From assembly GCA_029259935.1 (NCBI GenBank), contig JAJDEH010000186.1, positions 1-18,765 on the forward strand: DNA of 18,765 nucleotides, given 5' to 3'. This DNA comes from Planctomycetota bacterium. Its GTDB lineage: Bacteria > Planctomycetota > Planctomycetia > Pirellulales > Pirellulaceae. This document shows positions 8,480 through 15,095 of this stretch, in pieces. The notes beneath the pieces were generated by a model. The model was given only the letters and a program-made list of their open reading frames with translations, was not told where the DNA came from and did not search any database. How positions within the stretch are numbered: the first letter of the stretch is position 1; each line of letters opens with the position of its first letter. A program made the translations under genes and the position numbers.

Positions 8480-9721
8480 ATGAATCGACGTGAACTACTG
8501 GCTGCACTATCAGCCGCCGGACTAAGTCTAGGTGCCCAGCGCGCATTCACGCGAGAACCCGATCCGTTTTCGACGCAGGAGTTGGATCCCGAGGTTGACA
8601 CGGTAGTACGTGGAAACAACAAATTCGCGTTGGATTTGTATGGGCAGTTGCGTTCTCAAGCGGGAAATCTATTCTTTTCGCCTTACAGCATTTCCACCGC
8701 GCTGGCCATGACATACGCCGGTGCTCGAGGCCAAACTGAACGGCAGATGGCCAGCACGATGAAGTTCGCCAATCAAGCCCGGTTGCATCCGGCATATGCA
8801 AAACTGATTCGCATTCTGCAAGCCGAAAAGAAATCGCGCGGCTACCGATTGCACGTCGCGAATTCGCTGTGGGTGCAAATGGGTTTGGAATTGGCGGATG
8901 CGTTCACGAACAACGCCGGCGAGCACTACGGAGCGACGCCGGGAACCGTCGATTTCGCCGACAACGCCGAAGCCGCTCGCCAGACCATCAATCGATGGGT
9001 CGCGGGAAAGACCAATGACAAAATCGAAGAACTGCTCACTTCCAACGACATCCAGCCCTCGACGCTGCTGATTCTGGTCAACGCCGTCTACTTCAAGGCA
9101 GCCTGGGCCTCACCGTTTCTCAAACGAAGAACCAACTTGAAGGGCAAGTTCGTTTTGGAATCCGGTCGCCGTGTTTCGGTACCCCTGATGCGAGGCGGCG
9201 GTCAGAGATATCACTTCGAAGGAGCGAACTTTTCCATGGTCAGCCTTCCTTATCAGAATGAAGATTTGGAAATGTTGGTTCTGTTGCCTAAGAAAGCGGA
9301 CGGATTGGCGGCCCTGGAGCGATCGCTGACGGTGGCCAAAATTGATGCCTGGAGCGACGCGCTGCGGCCACAAACGGTGGATGTCATGATGCCGCGATTC
9401 AAAATGAAATCTCGGTTTCAATTGCGACGCAATCTAGCCGCGTTGGGGATGCCGGACGCGTTCGATTCCAGCCAGGCCAATTTCTCCGGCATGACGGATC
9501 GCGTGAATATCGCCCTGTCCAATGTGGTGCACGAAGCTACCGTCGAGGTCAACGAGGAAGGTACGGAAGCGACCGCCGCCACCGCCATCGGAGCATTCGG
9601 CGGAGCCGCCCCCAAGAAAGTGTTTCAATTCCACGCCGACCATCCGTTTGTTTTCGCGATTCGCCACCAAACCACCGGCAGCATTCTGTTTACCGGGCGA
9701 GTGACCGACCCCACGGCGTGA
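8480..9721 (+). CDS. Exported serpin (serine protease inhibitor family)
   Basis: 413 residues, a full-length serpin. The N-terminus MNRRELLAALSAAGLSLGAQ has an Arg pair before a hydrophobic stretch, like a Tat signal, with likely cleavage near AQRA/F. Serpin landmarks follow in order: NLFFSPYSISTALAMTYAGARG (helix B region), NSLWVQ, LVNAVYFKAAW (strand 3A) and MMPRFKM. Near the C-terminus are the hinge NEEGTEATAATA (358-369) and the family signature HPFVFAIRHQTTGSILFTGRV. The Gly361-Thr362 hinge and the small residues after it are those of inhibitory serpins, which trap proteases by loop insertion. Counting from P15 = Gly361 puts P1-P1' near Gly375-Ala376, with Phe373 at P3, so a trypsin-like target is unlikely. 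It should act outside the cytoplasm. It lies 147 bp after the kinase with its own strong RBS; a functional link is possible but unproven. Confidence 0.93.
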   Translation: MNRRELLAALSAAGLSLGAQRAFTREPDPFSTQELDPEVDTVVRGNNKFALDLYGQLRSQAGNLFFSPYSISTALAMTYAGARGQTERQMASTMKFANQARLHPAYAKLIRILQAEKKSRGYRLHVANSLWVQMGLELADAFTNNAGEHYGATPGTVDFADNAEAARQTINRWVAGKTNDKIEELLTSNDIQPSTLLILVNAVYFKAAWASPFLKRRTNLKGKFVLESGRRVSVPLMRGGGQRYHFEGANFSMVSLPYQNEDLEMLVLLPKKADGLAALERSLTVAKIDAWSDALRPQTVDVMMPRFKMKSRFQLRRNLAALGMPDAFDSSQANFSGMTDRVNIALSNVVHEATVEVNEEGTEATAATAIGAFGGAAPKKVFQFHADHPFVFAIRHQTTGSILFTGRVTDPTA

Positions 9722-9758
9722 AGAGGCTTGATTCCGAACCTACATCACCAGTGACCAT

Positions 9759-9798
9759 TTCCCTGAAATCTAGTTCCCTGAAATTCCCTGAAATCTAG
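9759..9798. repeat. Three tandem copies of TTCCCTGAAA(TCTAG)
   Basis: TTCCCTGAAATCTAG at 9759-9773, the shortened TTCCCTGAAA at 9774-9783 and a second full copy at 9784-9798 stand head to tail without spacers. The full copies are identical. The repeat is in the non-coding stretch after the serpin stop. It could be a slippage product or a small array of binding sites. Confidence 0.8.
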
Positions 9799-9916
9799 GC
9801 AACAACTCCCAGGAAAGGCCTAAATCGGAGTGATGATCCCGGGTTTCGCCCTGACTGGGGGCGATACGCGTTGCCGTTCCTCGTGTGCGGGAATATCGGC
9901 TGGGCGAACCTTGGCA

Positions 9917-9944
9917 TTGACATCGGGTGCGGCTCGGCTAGAAT
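9917..9944 (+). promoter_or_regulatory. Near-consensus sigma-70 promoter
   Basis: A perfect TTGACA at 9917-9922 is followed after 16 bases by TAGAAT at 9939-9944 (five of six to TATAAT). Transcription would begin near 9951, directly before the Fur-type operator and about 47 bases before the ATG at 9998. This is the best promoter match seen in the window. Confidence 0.7.
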
Positions 9945-9956
9945 CTAGTGAAATAT

Positions 9957-9971
9957 TGAGAATCAATCTCA
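9957..9971 (+). promoter_or_regulatory. Fur-type operator (7-1-7 box)
   Basis: TGAGAATCAATCTCA is an imperfect palindrome. Against the Fur 7-1-7 pattern TGATAATnATTATCA it matches 11 of 14 positions, and two of the three differences are the symmetric T-to-G and A-to-C changes common in natural Fur boxes. It lies just downstream of the predicted start site of the promoter at 9917-9944, a position from which bound Fur-Fe(II) would block transcription. Iron regulation is inferred. Confidence 0.6.
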
Positions 9972-9997
9972 TTCACGCCGCTACCCAATCCCGCCTT

Positions 9998-10303
9998 ATG
10001 AATCTACCAGAAACCCTTCTCTCGGTACTTCCCGGCTCAAACGACCAAGAACGCGTGGCTGTGTTCCTTTGTCACCAAGGTTGTGGTGCCAGTTGTATTG
10101 AACTGCGCCAGCAATCGTGGGGGGACGGCGTTGGATGGTTCACCCAAAGCAAGGTTTTGCTCGAGCCAGATCAGGTAGCCGACCTTCGCGATACGCTTGG
10201 GAAATCGGGGAACCAACCACGGTCTCGGCATATTCTACCGAAGCACGGGCGGACGACCCCGTCGGATTTCGTACCCCGCCTAGTGCGAGCGGAAACGGCG
10301 TAA
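9998..10303 (+). CDS. Small Cys-containing protein, PC4-like sequence pattern, behind a Fur box
   Basis: 101 residues from ATG 9998. The frame stays open upstream to 9830, but that part overlaps the promoter and operator and has no conserved look. No named family is certain. Visible features are a Cys/His cluster, C25-H26-x2-C29-x3-C33, then IELRQQSWGDGVGWFTQSKV and LEPDQVADLRDTLG. This strand-strand-helix pattern (I-x-L-R, G-x-G-W, L-x-P-x-Q-V-x-x-L) resembles the PC4/p15-type ssDNA-binding fold and recalls short proteins seen in other planctomycetes. The Arg/Pro-rich tail after about residue 70 looks disordered. There is no Shine-Dalgarno. The upstream Fur-type operator suggests expression under iron limitation. 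The gene converges with the bacterioferritin-like gene, 74 bp away. Confidence 0.6.
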   Translation: MNLPETLLSVLPGSNDQERVAVFLCHQGCGASCIELRQQSWGDGVGWFTQSKVLLEPDQVADLRDTLGKSGNQPRSRHILPKHGRTTPSDFVPRLVRAETA

Positions 10304-10317
10304 CGCCATCGCCCTCC

Positions 10318-10351
10318 ACTTGCTCCCCCATCTAATGGTGAGAGAGCAAGT
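10318..10351. terminator. Hairpin between convergent genes
   Basis: ACTTGCTC at 10318-10325 pairs perfectly with GAGCAAGT at 10344-10351 (8 bp). The 18-base loop can form a small inner CCA/TGG stem. It sits between the stops of the small gene (10303) and the bacterioferritin-like gene (10378), where a shared terminator is expected. Neither side has a T-tract, so intrinsic termination is uncertain. Confidence 0.4.
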
Positions 10352-10377
10352 TGAGGATCTGGGCGTCCAGGACCGGC

Positions 10378-10836
10378 TCAGCCGGCTTTGCTGGCGGACG
10401 TGCTTCCGTGAACGACGGCCGATTCGTGGGAATCCAGCAGCCGCGACAACTCGTCGACGCCTTCCTGCTCTTCTTTCAGAATGTCTTCAATGAAGACTTC
10501 CAGTGCCCGATCACCGTCGCACAAATCGAGCGCTTCGTTGTAGAGTTTGACAGCCGCCGACTCGAAATCGAGGCCATACTTCAGCATCTCGACCAAGTCG
10601 TTCGATTGCTTGATCGGATTGCGCTCGATCGTGGGTACGCCGCCCATCGCCGCGATCTTCTCGCCGACCAGCTTGGCATGGCCGAACGACTCCTTGGCAT
10701 TGTCGTGAAACATGCCGGAATAAACTTCGCGCCAGAGTCCCGAGATGACAAAACCAGCTTGCGCATATTGAGCCACGCCGGTCCATTCGTGCCGCAAGCA
10801 TTCATTCAGTTTATCAATGACCTTTTGGTTACCCAT
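10378..10836 (-). CDS. Bacterioferritin-like ferritin-superfamily protein
   Basis: 152 residues from ATG 10836, which has GAGG six bases upstream. A GTG one codon earlier (10839) would sit too close to that site. The sequence aligns without large gaps to bacterioferritin: N-terminal GNQKVIDKLNECLRHEW against the E. coli Bfr GDTKVINYLNKLLGNEL. It should form the four-helix bundle of the ferritin superfamily. In Bfr numbering Glu18, Tyr25 and His54 are kept, Glu94 matches Glu93 within one residue, and Glu127 aligns with Glu124. Glu51 is replaced by Ser (with a Glu just before it), haem-ligand Met52 by Phe, and His130 by Gly. It is therefore probably not a haem-binding, standard diiron ferroxidase. 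It may store iron with a modified centre or be a structural or DNA-protection relative. Conserved length and helices argue against a pseudogene. Confidence 0.85.
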   Translation of the reverse strand: MGNQKVIDKLNECLRHEWTGVAQYAQAGFVISGLWREVYSGMFHDNAKESFGHAKLVGEKIAAMGGVPTIERNPIKQSNDLVEMLKYGLDFESAAVKLYNEALDLCDGDRALEVFIEDILKEEQEGVDELSRLLDSHESAVVHGSTSASKAG

Positions 10837-10842
10837 CACATA

Positions 10843-10846
10843 CCTC
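10843..10846 (-). promoter_or_regulatory. Ribosome binding site deciding the bacterioferritin-like start
   Basis: GAGG on the minus strand ends six bases before ATG 10836 and only three before the in-frame GTG at 10839. The spacing favours the ATG. Confidence 0.55.
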
Positions 10847-10985
10847 GCTTGGTGAATTGAATGTAGATCGCGGTCTTACTGAAGTGCAATCGGTTCGTTA
10901 TTCGACATGAATGATACAGCGACTTTACTCGAAGTCTAGTGATTCATAACTCTTTTTGTGCAAGTAGTTTAGAGTTGCAATTTGA

Positions 10986-11000
10986 CGAGACCGAGTCTCG
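10986..11000. repeat. Perfect inverted repeat CGAGAC-n3-GTCTCG
   Basis: Six-base arms at 10986-10991 and 10995-11000 flank a three-base centre. It lies about 150 bases upstream of the bacterioferritin-like start and about 100 bases past the end of the membrane-protein gene, with no T-tract. It could be an operator or the stem of a transcript end. Confidence 0.5.
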
Positions 11001-11102
11001 CCAAGGTCGCGAATTCACGCGGTTTCCATGATAAACCGTATCAGTGATTCGCTGCCGCGCTGACAAGCGCGCAAGACATGATATCAATAGTGCGCGAGCA
11101 AA

Positions 11103-11621
11103 CTATTCGCGACCGCTCATCCACCAGTAGATGGCCACGTTGGCGATTCCCGCCAGGCGCATGATGAGGAATCCGGGGTTCTTGATCGGGTGCCAATAGA
11201 TGGACATCGAGAAGAGCAGCAGGGGGACGCTCATCGTGTTGACGACCCTCAACGGCACGAACAGATGAGTTGCCGTTGACGACCAAGCATCATCGACGAA
11301 CCGCGAAGCGATGCTCAGACACATCGCCAGAGTCCAAGTTGCCATCGGCCCCAACACGGCGATTAAGCCCAGCACATAGGCCGTCTTGTGATGGCCCGCG
11401 TCCACCGGTTGCTCGGCATGCGTGCCCCGCAGTTCCACGCGGGCAGCCCGCCATGAAATAAATTGAACAAGAGCAACCACGGTCCACAGTAGCAGAGCCC
11501 CTTGGTATTCGAGCGGCAGATTTCGCGGCCAAGCTGCCGAGAGGACTCCACAAACGAAGACCAACACCAGCAGGTTGCGCATGCGGAACTGAAATGGGGA
11601 AGCGTAACGGTTGCTCGACAT
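11103..11621 (-). CDS. Small multi-span membrane protein, unknown function
   Basis: 172 residues from ATG 11621. A TTG at 11651 would extend the frame by ten residues without a better RBS. Hydrophobic segments lie at about 15-32, 40-57, 82-106, 119-141 and 151-168, giving four or five transmembrane helices. The N-terminal FQFRMRNLLVLVFVCGVL resembles the F-R-M-R/L-R-x-L-L start common in short planctomycete membrane proteins, but I recognise no enzyme or transporter motif. The loop at about 60-80 is His-containing (DAGHHK). It is followed 266 bp later on the same strand by the bacterioferritin-like gene and preceded by a secreted protein gene 245 bp away, so an operon is doubtful. The start codon is uncertain. 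Confidence 0.65.
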   Translation of the reverse strand: MSSNRYASPFQFRMRNLLVLVFVCGVLSAAWPRNLPLEYQGALLLWTVVALVQFISWRAARVELRGTHAEQPVDAGHHKTAYVLGLIAVLGPMATWTLAMCLSIASRFVDDAWSSTATHLFVPLRVVNTMSVPLLLFSMSIYWHPIKNPGFLIMRLAGIANVAIYWWMSGRE

Positions 11622-11866
11622 GACTCCGTTGCTCGCCTGAAAGGCGATCAAGATTGCGAGAGTCCACGCGGCGGATTCCGACGTGAATCACGAACAGCCT
11701 ATATGGTGCAGTCACTTTCGCAACTTAGAAGCCCCAAATAGGGTGGTTTTGTAAATTGCCCGCGAATAATTTGTGGGATCAGGCAACTCTCGCGCTGGTC
11801 GAGACCGTCAAAGGAACACCGCGACGGTGACCATCAAACCCCCGCGGGGATAGCCGAAAAGGGCAT
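11622..11866 (-). other. Intergenic region upstream of the membrane-protein gene
   Basis: 245 bp between two genes on the minus strand. I see no promoter pair that stands out and no RNA gene. A ten-base palindrome CCCCGCGGGG at 11840-11849 follows the stop of the upstream secreted-protein gene; with no loop it cannot form a useful hairpin. Confidence 0.4.
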
Positions 11867-12535
11867 TCAGCGGCTGGCGGCACTGAATACGACACGACTG
11901 GCGTCTGCGGCGGCAATTTTCCGAACTTGCTTCGGCGACAAATAAATCCAAACCGTGAATTGCTCGTCGCGGTTCAGAATCGCTCCGCTTGCGGCTCCGG
12001 ATGAAATCCGGCTGTCGTGATGCAGCAGTGTTGTGTAGATCTCGTGGATGTATTGTGCTGGCAGCTTGGGCCCTTGCGACCGCGGCTTTCCCGTCGGCCC
12101 CTTGTAGTTCGAGGCCGGTGCTTCTTGAGGCGTTGTCAGCCGACGATCCTTGATGCGAAAAAAACGGACGTCTCGCAGTTCTTGCACCATCGTAACCACG
12201 TGTCGGCAAGTTACGGGCCGGTCGACCCGAAGCGTCCAGATGAGAGCCTGATCGGAACCGAAGTCTGTTGGTCCCAGATGGGCCTTTGTCACGACCAGGT
12301 GGCCAGTCTGTTCTAAATCGCGGATGTTGCCCATCACGCCGCGTAGTGGCGCGGGCAGTCGCGAAAGATTCGCCGCCGCGGACACGACGACCGAGGACGG
12401 CACCTTGGAAACTGAAGGCTTCTTGTAACCACTTCCGTATTGGGCGAATGCCGGCCTCGCCCCGCCGCCAGCCAGGCACGCCAGGAAACACATCGCAAGG
12501 AGTGCCGTCGGCGAGAAATCAAGATTGCGTTTCAT
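11867..12535 (-). CDS. Secreted hypothetical protein
   Basis: 222 residues from ATG 12535, chosen because AAGGA lies eight bases upstream and the frame then opens with a classic signal peptide: basic MKRN, a hydrophobic core at about 11-24 and cleavage after ARPAFA (about residue 31). The mature part has about 190 residues with no cysteines in recognised motifs and no family I can name. It contains LIWTLRVDRPVTCRHVVTMV and a repeated pattern of beta-strand-like stretches. A Lys/Gly/Pro-rich loop around residues 140-155 looks disordered. It should be periplasmic or extracellular. It lies 188 bp after the J-like/LamG gene on the same strand and has its own RBS. The frame stays open upstream to 12646, but that stretch lacks a signal sequence and covers a tandem repeat. 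Confidence 0.75.
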   Translation of the reverse strand: MKRNLDFSPTALLAMCFLACLAGGGARPAFAQYGSGYKKPSVSKVPSSVVVSAAANLSRLPAPLRGVMGNIRDLEQTGHLVVTKAHLGPTDFGSDQALIWTLRVDRPVTCRHVVTMVQELRDVRFFRIKDRRLTTPQEAPASNYKGPTGKPRSQGPKLPAQYIHEIYTTLLHHDSRISSGAASGAILNRDEQFTVWIYLSPKQVRKIAAADASRVVFSAASR

Positions 12536-12543
12536 GTGTCTCG

Positions 12544-12548
12544 TCCTT
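12544..12548 (-). promoter_or_regulatory. Ribosome binding site of the secreted hypothetical protein
   Basis: AAGGA on the minus strand stands eight bases before ATG 12535. Together with the signal peptide it rules out the longer open frame that reaches 12646. Confidence 0.65.
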
Positions 12549-12621
12549 CTTGTCAGGTGCCGCCAGATTACAGCATAAATTGAAACGAGGCCCACATCCA
12601 GTTGAATGCTCGGCTTTGTCC

Positions 12622-12645
12622 ACATTCCGCACAACATTCCGCACA
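12622..12645. repeat. 12-bp perfect tandem duplication ACATTCCGCACA
   Basis: Two identical 12-base units abut at 12622-12633 and 12634-12645, upstream of the secreted-protein gene (about 90-110 bases before its ATG). This is a small tandem duplication or a pair of binding sites. Confidence 0.8.
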
Positions 12646-12723
12646 ATGGAACGGTCTCTTTCAGTTCACCGACGCGTTAGAGAATCAGAGGAATCCTGGC
12701 GCGATGAACGCTTGACGCCGCGG

Positions 12724-14871
12724 CTATCGCACCGTGAAGTCGACGGTTACATCTCGCAGCACGCCGTTGTGTTTACCCGAAGCGAGATCGACGGCCCCTG
12801 CATTGCCAACGACAAACGCATCATAGGCCAGGGATGTGTCATTGTCCGAGTAGAGAAAAACGGGAGGCGTGAAGTCCGCTCCGTAGCGAGCCCCTTGGGA
12901 AATCCGAATGGACCTGATTTGTCCCGTGAAGCGGCCATTGGCGTTTTTGACGCCAAACTGGCCCATTACGAAGTGGGTGCCGCCACTAAAGGAACTCGCG
13001 GGTTCACTGGAAACAAGTTTGCCATTGAGAAACGTGTTCGTATTGTCATGCCCGAAGGCCACCGCCACGTGCGACCAGCGAATCGGAATTTCAGCCGTGG
13101 TTTCGATAAAGCCGCGCAGGAACTCCAATGCCAATCGGCCGTCGAACGAGCCGATGCCAAGGCCGTACCTTCCGCCGAGGTCGCTTCCGATGAACATTCC
13201 AAGGGCTCGACGCTTGCGCGACGGCCCCCAAAGCTCGGAAGATTGAACGGGGTCGGGCTTGACCCACGCCTCCAGTGTCACGGGACCAAACCGCTCCAAC
13301 GAGGATTCGATGAAGGCGTCGCCGTCGAAGACAAAGGCGGACTCGAATCGGGCCAGCGTTTTCTCAACCCTCGGGCGGCAACCCGGAAGTTGTTCGGCCG
13401 CCACGCGAAACGCTTCGGCGGCTTTGGACCAACTCATTTCGGCGAACAGCAGTTCGCGTTCGGCGACTTGCGACCATTCATCTCCAAGCTGTAAATGCTG
13501 ATCGGCCGTTTTATCGGGGGTCCGCTCCTTCTCGGCAATCGATTTCAACAACGGATCACCGCCGAGTGTCAAATGTTCGAGCCCTTGCGTCCAATCGCCT
13601 TCGACAAAGCAAAGGAACCTACCAAGCGCCAGATGGGCATTGGCGTTCGCGGGATCATCCCGCGGGACTTCAGATCGACGTTCGTAGATAGCGAGCATTT
13701 GCTTGAAATCAGTCGCTCGCTTGATCGCGTCACTCGCTCTGCGGACGGCCTCAAGCTGATTGATTTGTCGGGCGACTTGATGGGCGACTTGGGCATACGT
13801 GAGTGATGTGTCGGAGTATTCTCGGTTGACCGCGACGGCGTCGTGGTTGTCCAGCGCTCGTTCAAAAACCAATTCTAGGGAACGCTTGTCGCTGGGATTA
13901 ACGGAATCCGCCAGGTCACTCAAGACGCGCACTTGCAGTTCGTGGCACGCGCGCTGGTGAAGGCTTGCCTCGGCATCGAACCAAAACTGAGCGGCCAGCC
14001 CGTCGGCGGCTGCGATCGCGGCTTCAGCGTTGCCTGACTTGGATCCCAAATCCGTCGAGAGCTTCAAAAGAACAAATAGGTCCGAAGACGAAATCTGTTG
14101 CTTGCGCGAGGCTTCGAGTAGCTTCGTCGCCAGGGCCTGCTGATCGCCGCGAGCATCGTGGCTCGCAATGTGGTAGACCTCTTCGATTAACCGCGCCGAC
14201 TCTTGCCGCGCTGACTCTGTCGGCACCGAAACCGGAGCCCTGAGACTGACCTTTTGTTCCTGTTGCCGCTCTTCTGGCTCTGGATTTGAGTCGGTCGGGG
14301 ACGCGACTTTCCCACTCCTTGCCGGGGGATCGATCTTTTCGGCTTGGAAAGCCCGCCAAGGCAAGGCAGCCGCCAGAAGAATTCCAGCGACCCCGCCCAG
14401 CACGACGATGACGACGACCGACGTCCGGGGAAACCAACGGCCCCCGATATCCTGCGACTTGGCTTTCGAAGTTGAAGTCGCTTTCCGTTGGGTTATTGGC
14501 GGAGGAGCAGAACTCGGACGAGGTGCTTCCATGGCCTTCGGGTCGTTTTCCTCCATGCCACTTTCCACGCCGGCGTGAGAAGAAGGTCGTGCCATCGTCG
14601 CTTGGATCGACGTGTCGTATTCCGCCTTCTTTCCAGGGTCCAGCAAGCAGATTCTTGCCGCGGCGAGTTCGTTGATTATTTCTTGGGTCAAAGCGACGTG
14701 TTGGCCCAATTGATGACGCCTCACGCTGGCAATCTGGCGCTCGGCCGCATCGTCAATGACCTCGGCATCCTCCTCGAACGGTGCCAAGCCCAATAGTCGG
14801 TAGTGATCCGCCGGTTGTTCTCTGGGGTGAATCCCCAGCCAGCGGTGATAAGGGTCGAATTCGCTCTTCAT
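12724..14871 (-). CDS. J-domain-like / transmembrane / LamG-like protein of planctomycete type
   Basis: 715 residues from ATG 14871; a TTG six codons upstream is possible but starts before the conserved part. Residues 5-88 form the FDPYHRWLGIHPREQPADHYRLLGL module found at the front of many planctomycete proteins. It resembles a J-domain (HYRLLGL start, LLDPGKKAEYD end) but has no HPD tripeptide, so Hsp70 stimulation is unlikely. A Pro/Ser-rich linker at about 95-145 is followed by one transmembrane helix at about 149-171. Residues 230-480 are helical, TPR-like, and include AHLALGRFLCFVEGDWTQGL. From about 507 to the end lies a concanavalin/LamG-type jelly roll: VTLEAWVKP, WSHVAVAF, FLNGKLV, FTGQIRSIRIS. 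The C-terminal parts should be outside the cytoplasm, and the jelly roll may bind carbohydrate. It is divergent from the PQQ gene at 15096. Confidence 0.88.
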   Translation of the reverse strand: MKSEFDPYHRWLGIHPREQPADHYRLLGLAPFEEDAEVIDDAAERQIASVRRHQLGQHVALTQEIINELAAARICLLDPGKKAEYDTSIQATMARPSSHAGVESGMEENDPKAMEAPRPSSAPPPITQRKATSTSKAKSQDIGGRWFPRTSVVVIVVLGGVAGILLAAALPWRAFQAEKIDPPARSGKVASPTDSNPEPEERQQEQKVSLRAPVSVPTESARQESARLIEEVYHIASHDARGDQQALATKLLEASRKQQISSSDLFVLLKLSTDLGSKSGNAEAAIAAADGLAAQFWFDAEASLHQRACHELQVRVLSDLADSVNPSDKRSLELVFERALDNHDAVAVNREYSDTSLTYAQVAHQVARQINQLEAVRRASDAIKRATDFKQMLAIYERRSEVPRDDPANANAHLALGRFLCFVEGDWTQGLEHLTLGGDPLLKSIAEKERTPDKTADQHLQLGDEWSQVAERELLFAEMSWSKAAEAFRVAAEQLPGCRPRVEKTLARFESAFVFDGDAFIESSLERFGPVTLEAWVKPDPVQSSELWGPSRKRRALGMFIGSDLGGRYGLGIGSFDGRLALEFLRGFIETTAEIPIRWSHVAVAFGHDNTNTFLNGKLVSSEPASSFSGGTHFVMGQFGVKNANGRFTGQIRSIRISQGARYGADFTPPVFLYSDNDTSLAYDAFVVGNAGAVDLASGKHNGVLRDVTVDFTVR

Positions 14872-15095
14872 CAATTCAGCTTCTGCCAAAAATCAACAAC
14901 TATCCGATAATTTAGCGTAACAAATCAGCCCATCGGAAGGGTGGCTCGGTGGGACAAATGGCCGGAAAGATGGACGAGAGTCGGACCGCCGCGCCCAACC
15001 TCAACCGCCTGGCAACGGGCCTTCGAGTGGCCGTTTCTGGCTCACTTGGCTTCGCGCATTTCAGGTCACGGTCTCGGTGAAGTATAAATGAACCC
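14872..15095. other. Divergent intergenic region between LamG-like and PQQ-propeller genes
   Basis: 224 bp that should carry both promoters. Near the left end, AGCGTAACAAATCAGCCC (about 14915-14932) resembles part of a dispersed intergenic element I recall from planctomycete genomes; this is memory, not a search. Near the right end, TATAAA at 15083-15088 is placed so that a transcript would start almost on the ATG at 15096. Confidence 0.4.
15083..15088 (+). promoter_or_regulatory. Candidate -10 element for a leaderless PQQ-protein mRNA
   Basis: TATAAA (five of six to TATAAT) ends seven bases before the A of ATG 15096, so transcription could start at the start codon itself. No good -35 is seen at 16-18 bases upstream, and no Shine-Dalgarno is present. 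Confidence 0.3.

Larger units (their letters stand above)
10837..11102 (-). other. Upstream region of the bacterioferritin-like gene
   Basis: A 266-bp gap, more AT-rich than the genes around it, that must hold the promoter of the bacterioferritin-like gene. I found no Fur-type box here and no -35/-10 pair good enough to report. It contains a perfect 6-3-6 inverted repeat, CGAGAC-CGA-GTCTCG, at 10986-11000. Confidence 0.5.

Noticed and set aside
9830..9997. In-frame upstream extension of the 101-residue gene.
   Set aside because: It contains the near-consensus promoter and the Fur-type box, and its translation has no conserved character; ATG 9998 fits better.
10837..10839. GTG start for the bacterioferritin-like gene.
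   Set aside because: It lies only three bases from the GAGG site, while ATG 10836 has six-base spacing.
11840..11849. CCCCGCGGGG palindrome as a terminator.
   Set aside because: There is no loop, so a stable hairpin cannot form, and no T-tract follows.
12536..12646. N-terminal extension of the secreted hypothetical protein.
   Set aside because: It covers the 12-bp tandem duplication and would bury a clean signal peptide 37 residues inside the protein.
12268..13494. A 408-codon open frame on the plus strand.
   Set aside because: It runs antisense through the start of the secreted-protein gene and the C-terminal jelly-roll part of the LamG-like gene, has low-complexity Arg/Pro/Gly-rich composition and no domain, signal or RBS.
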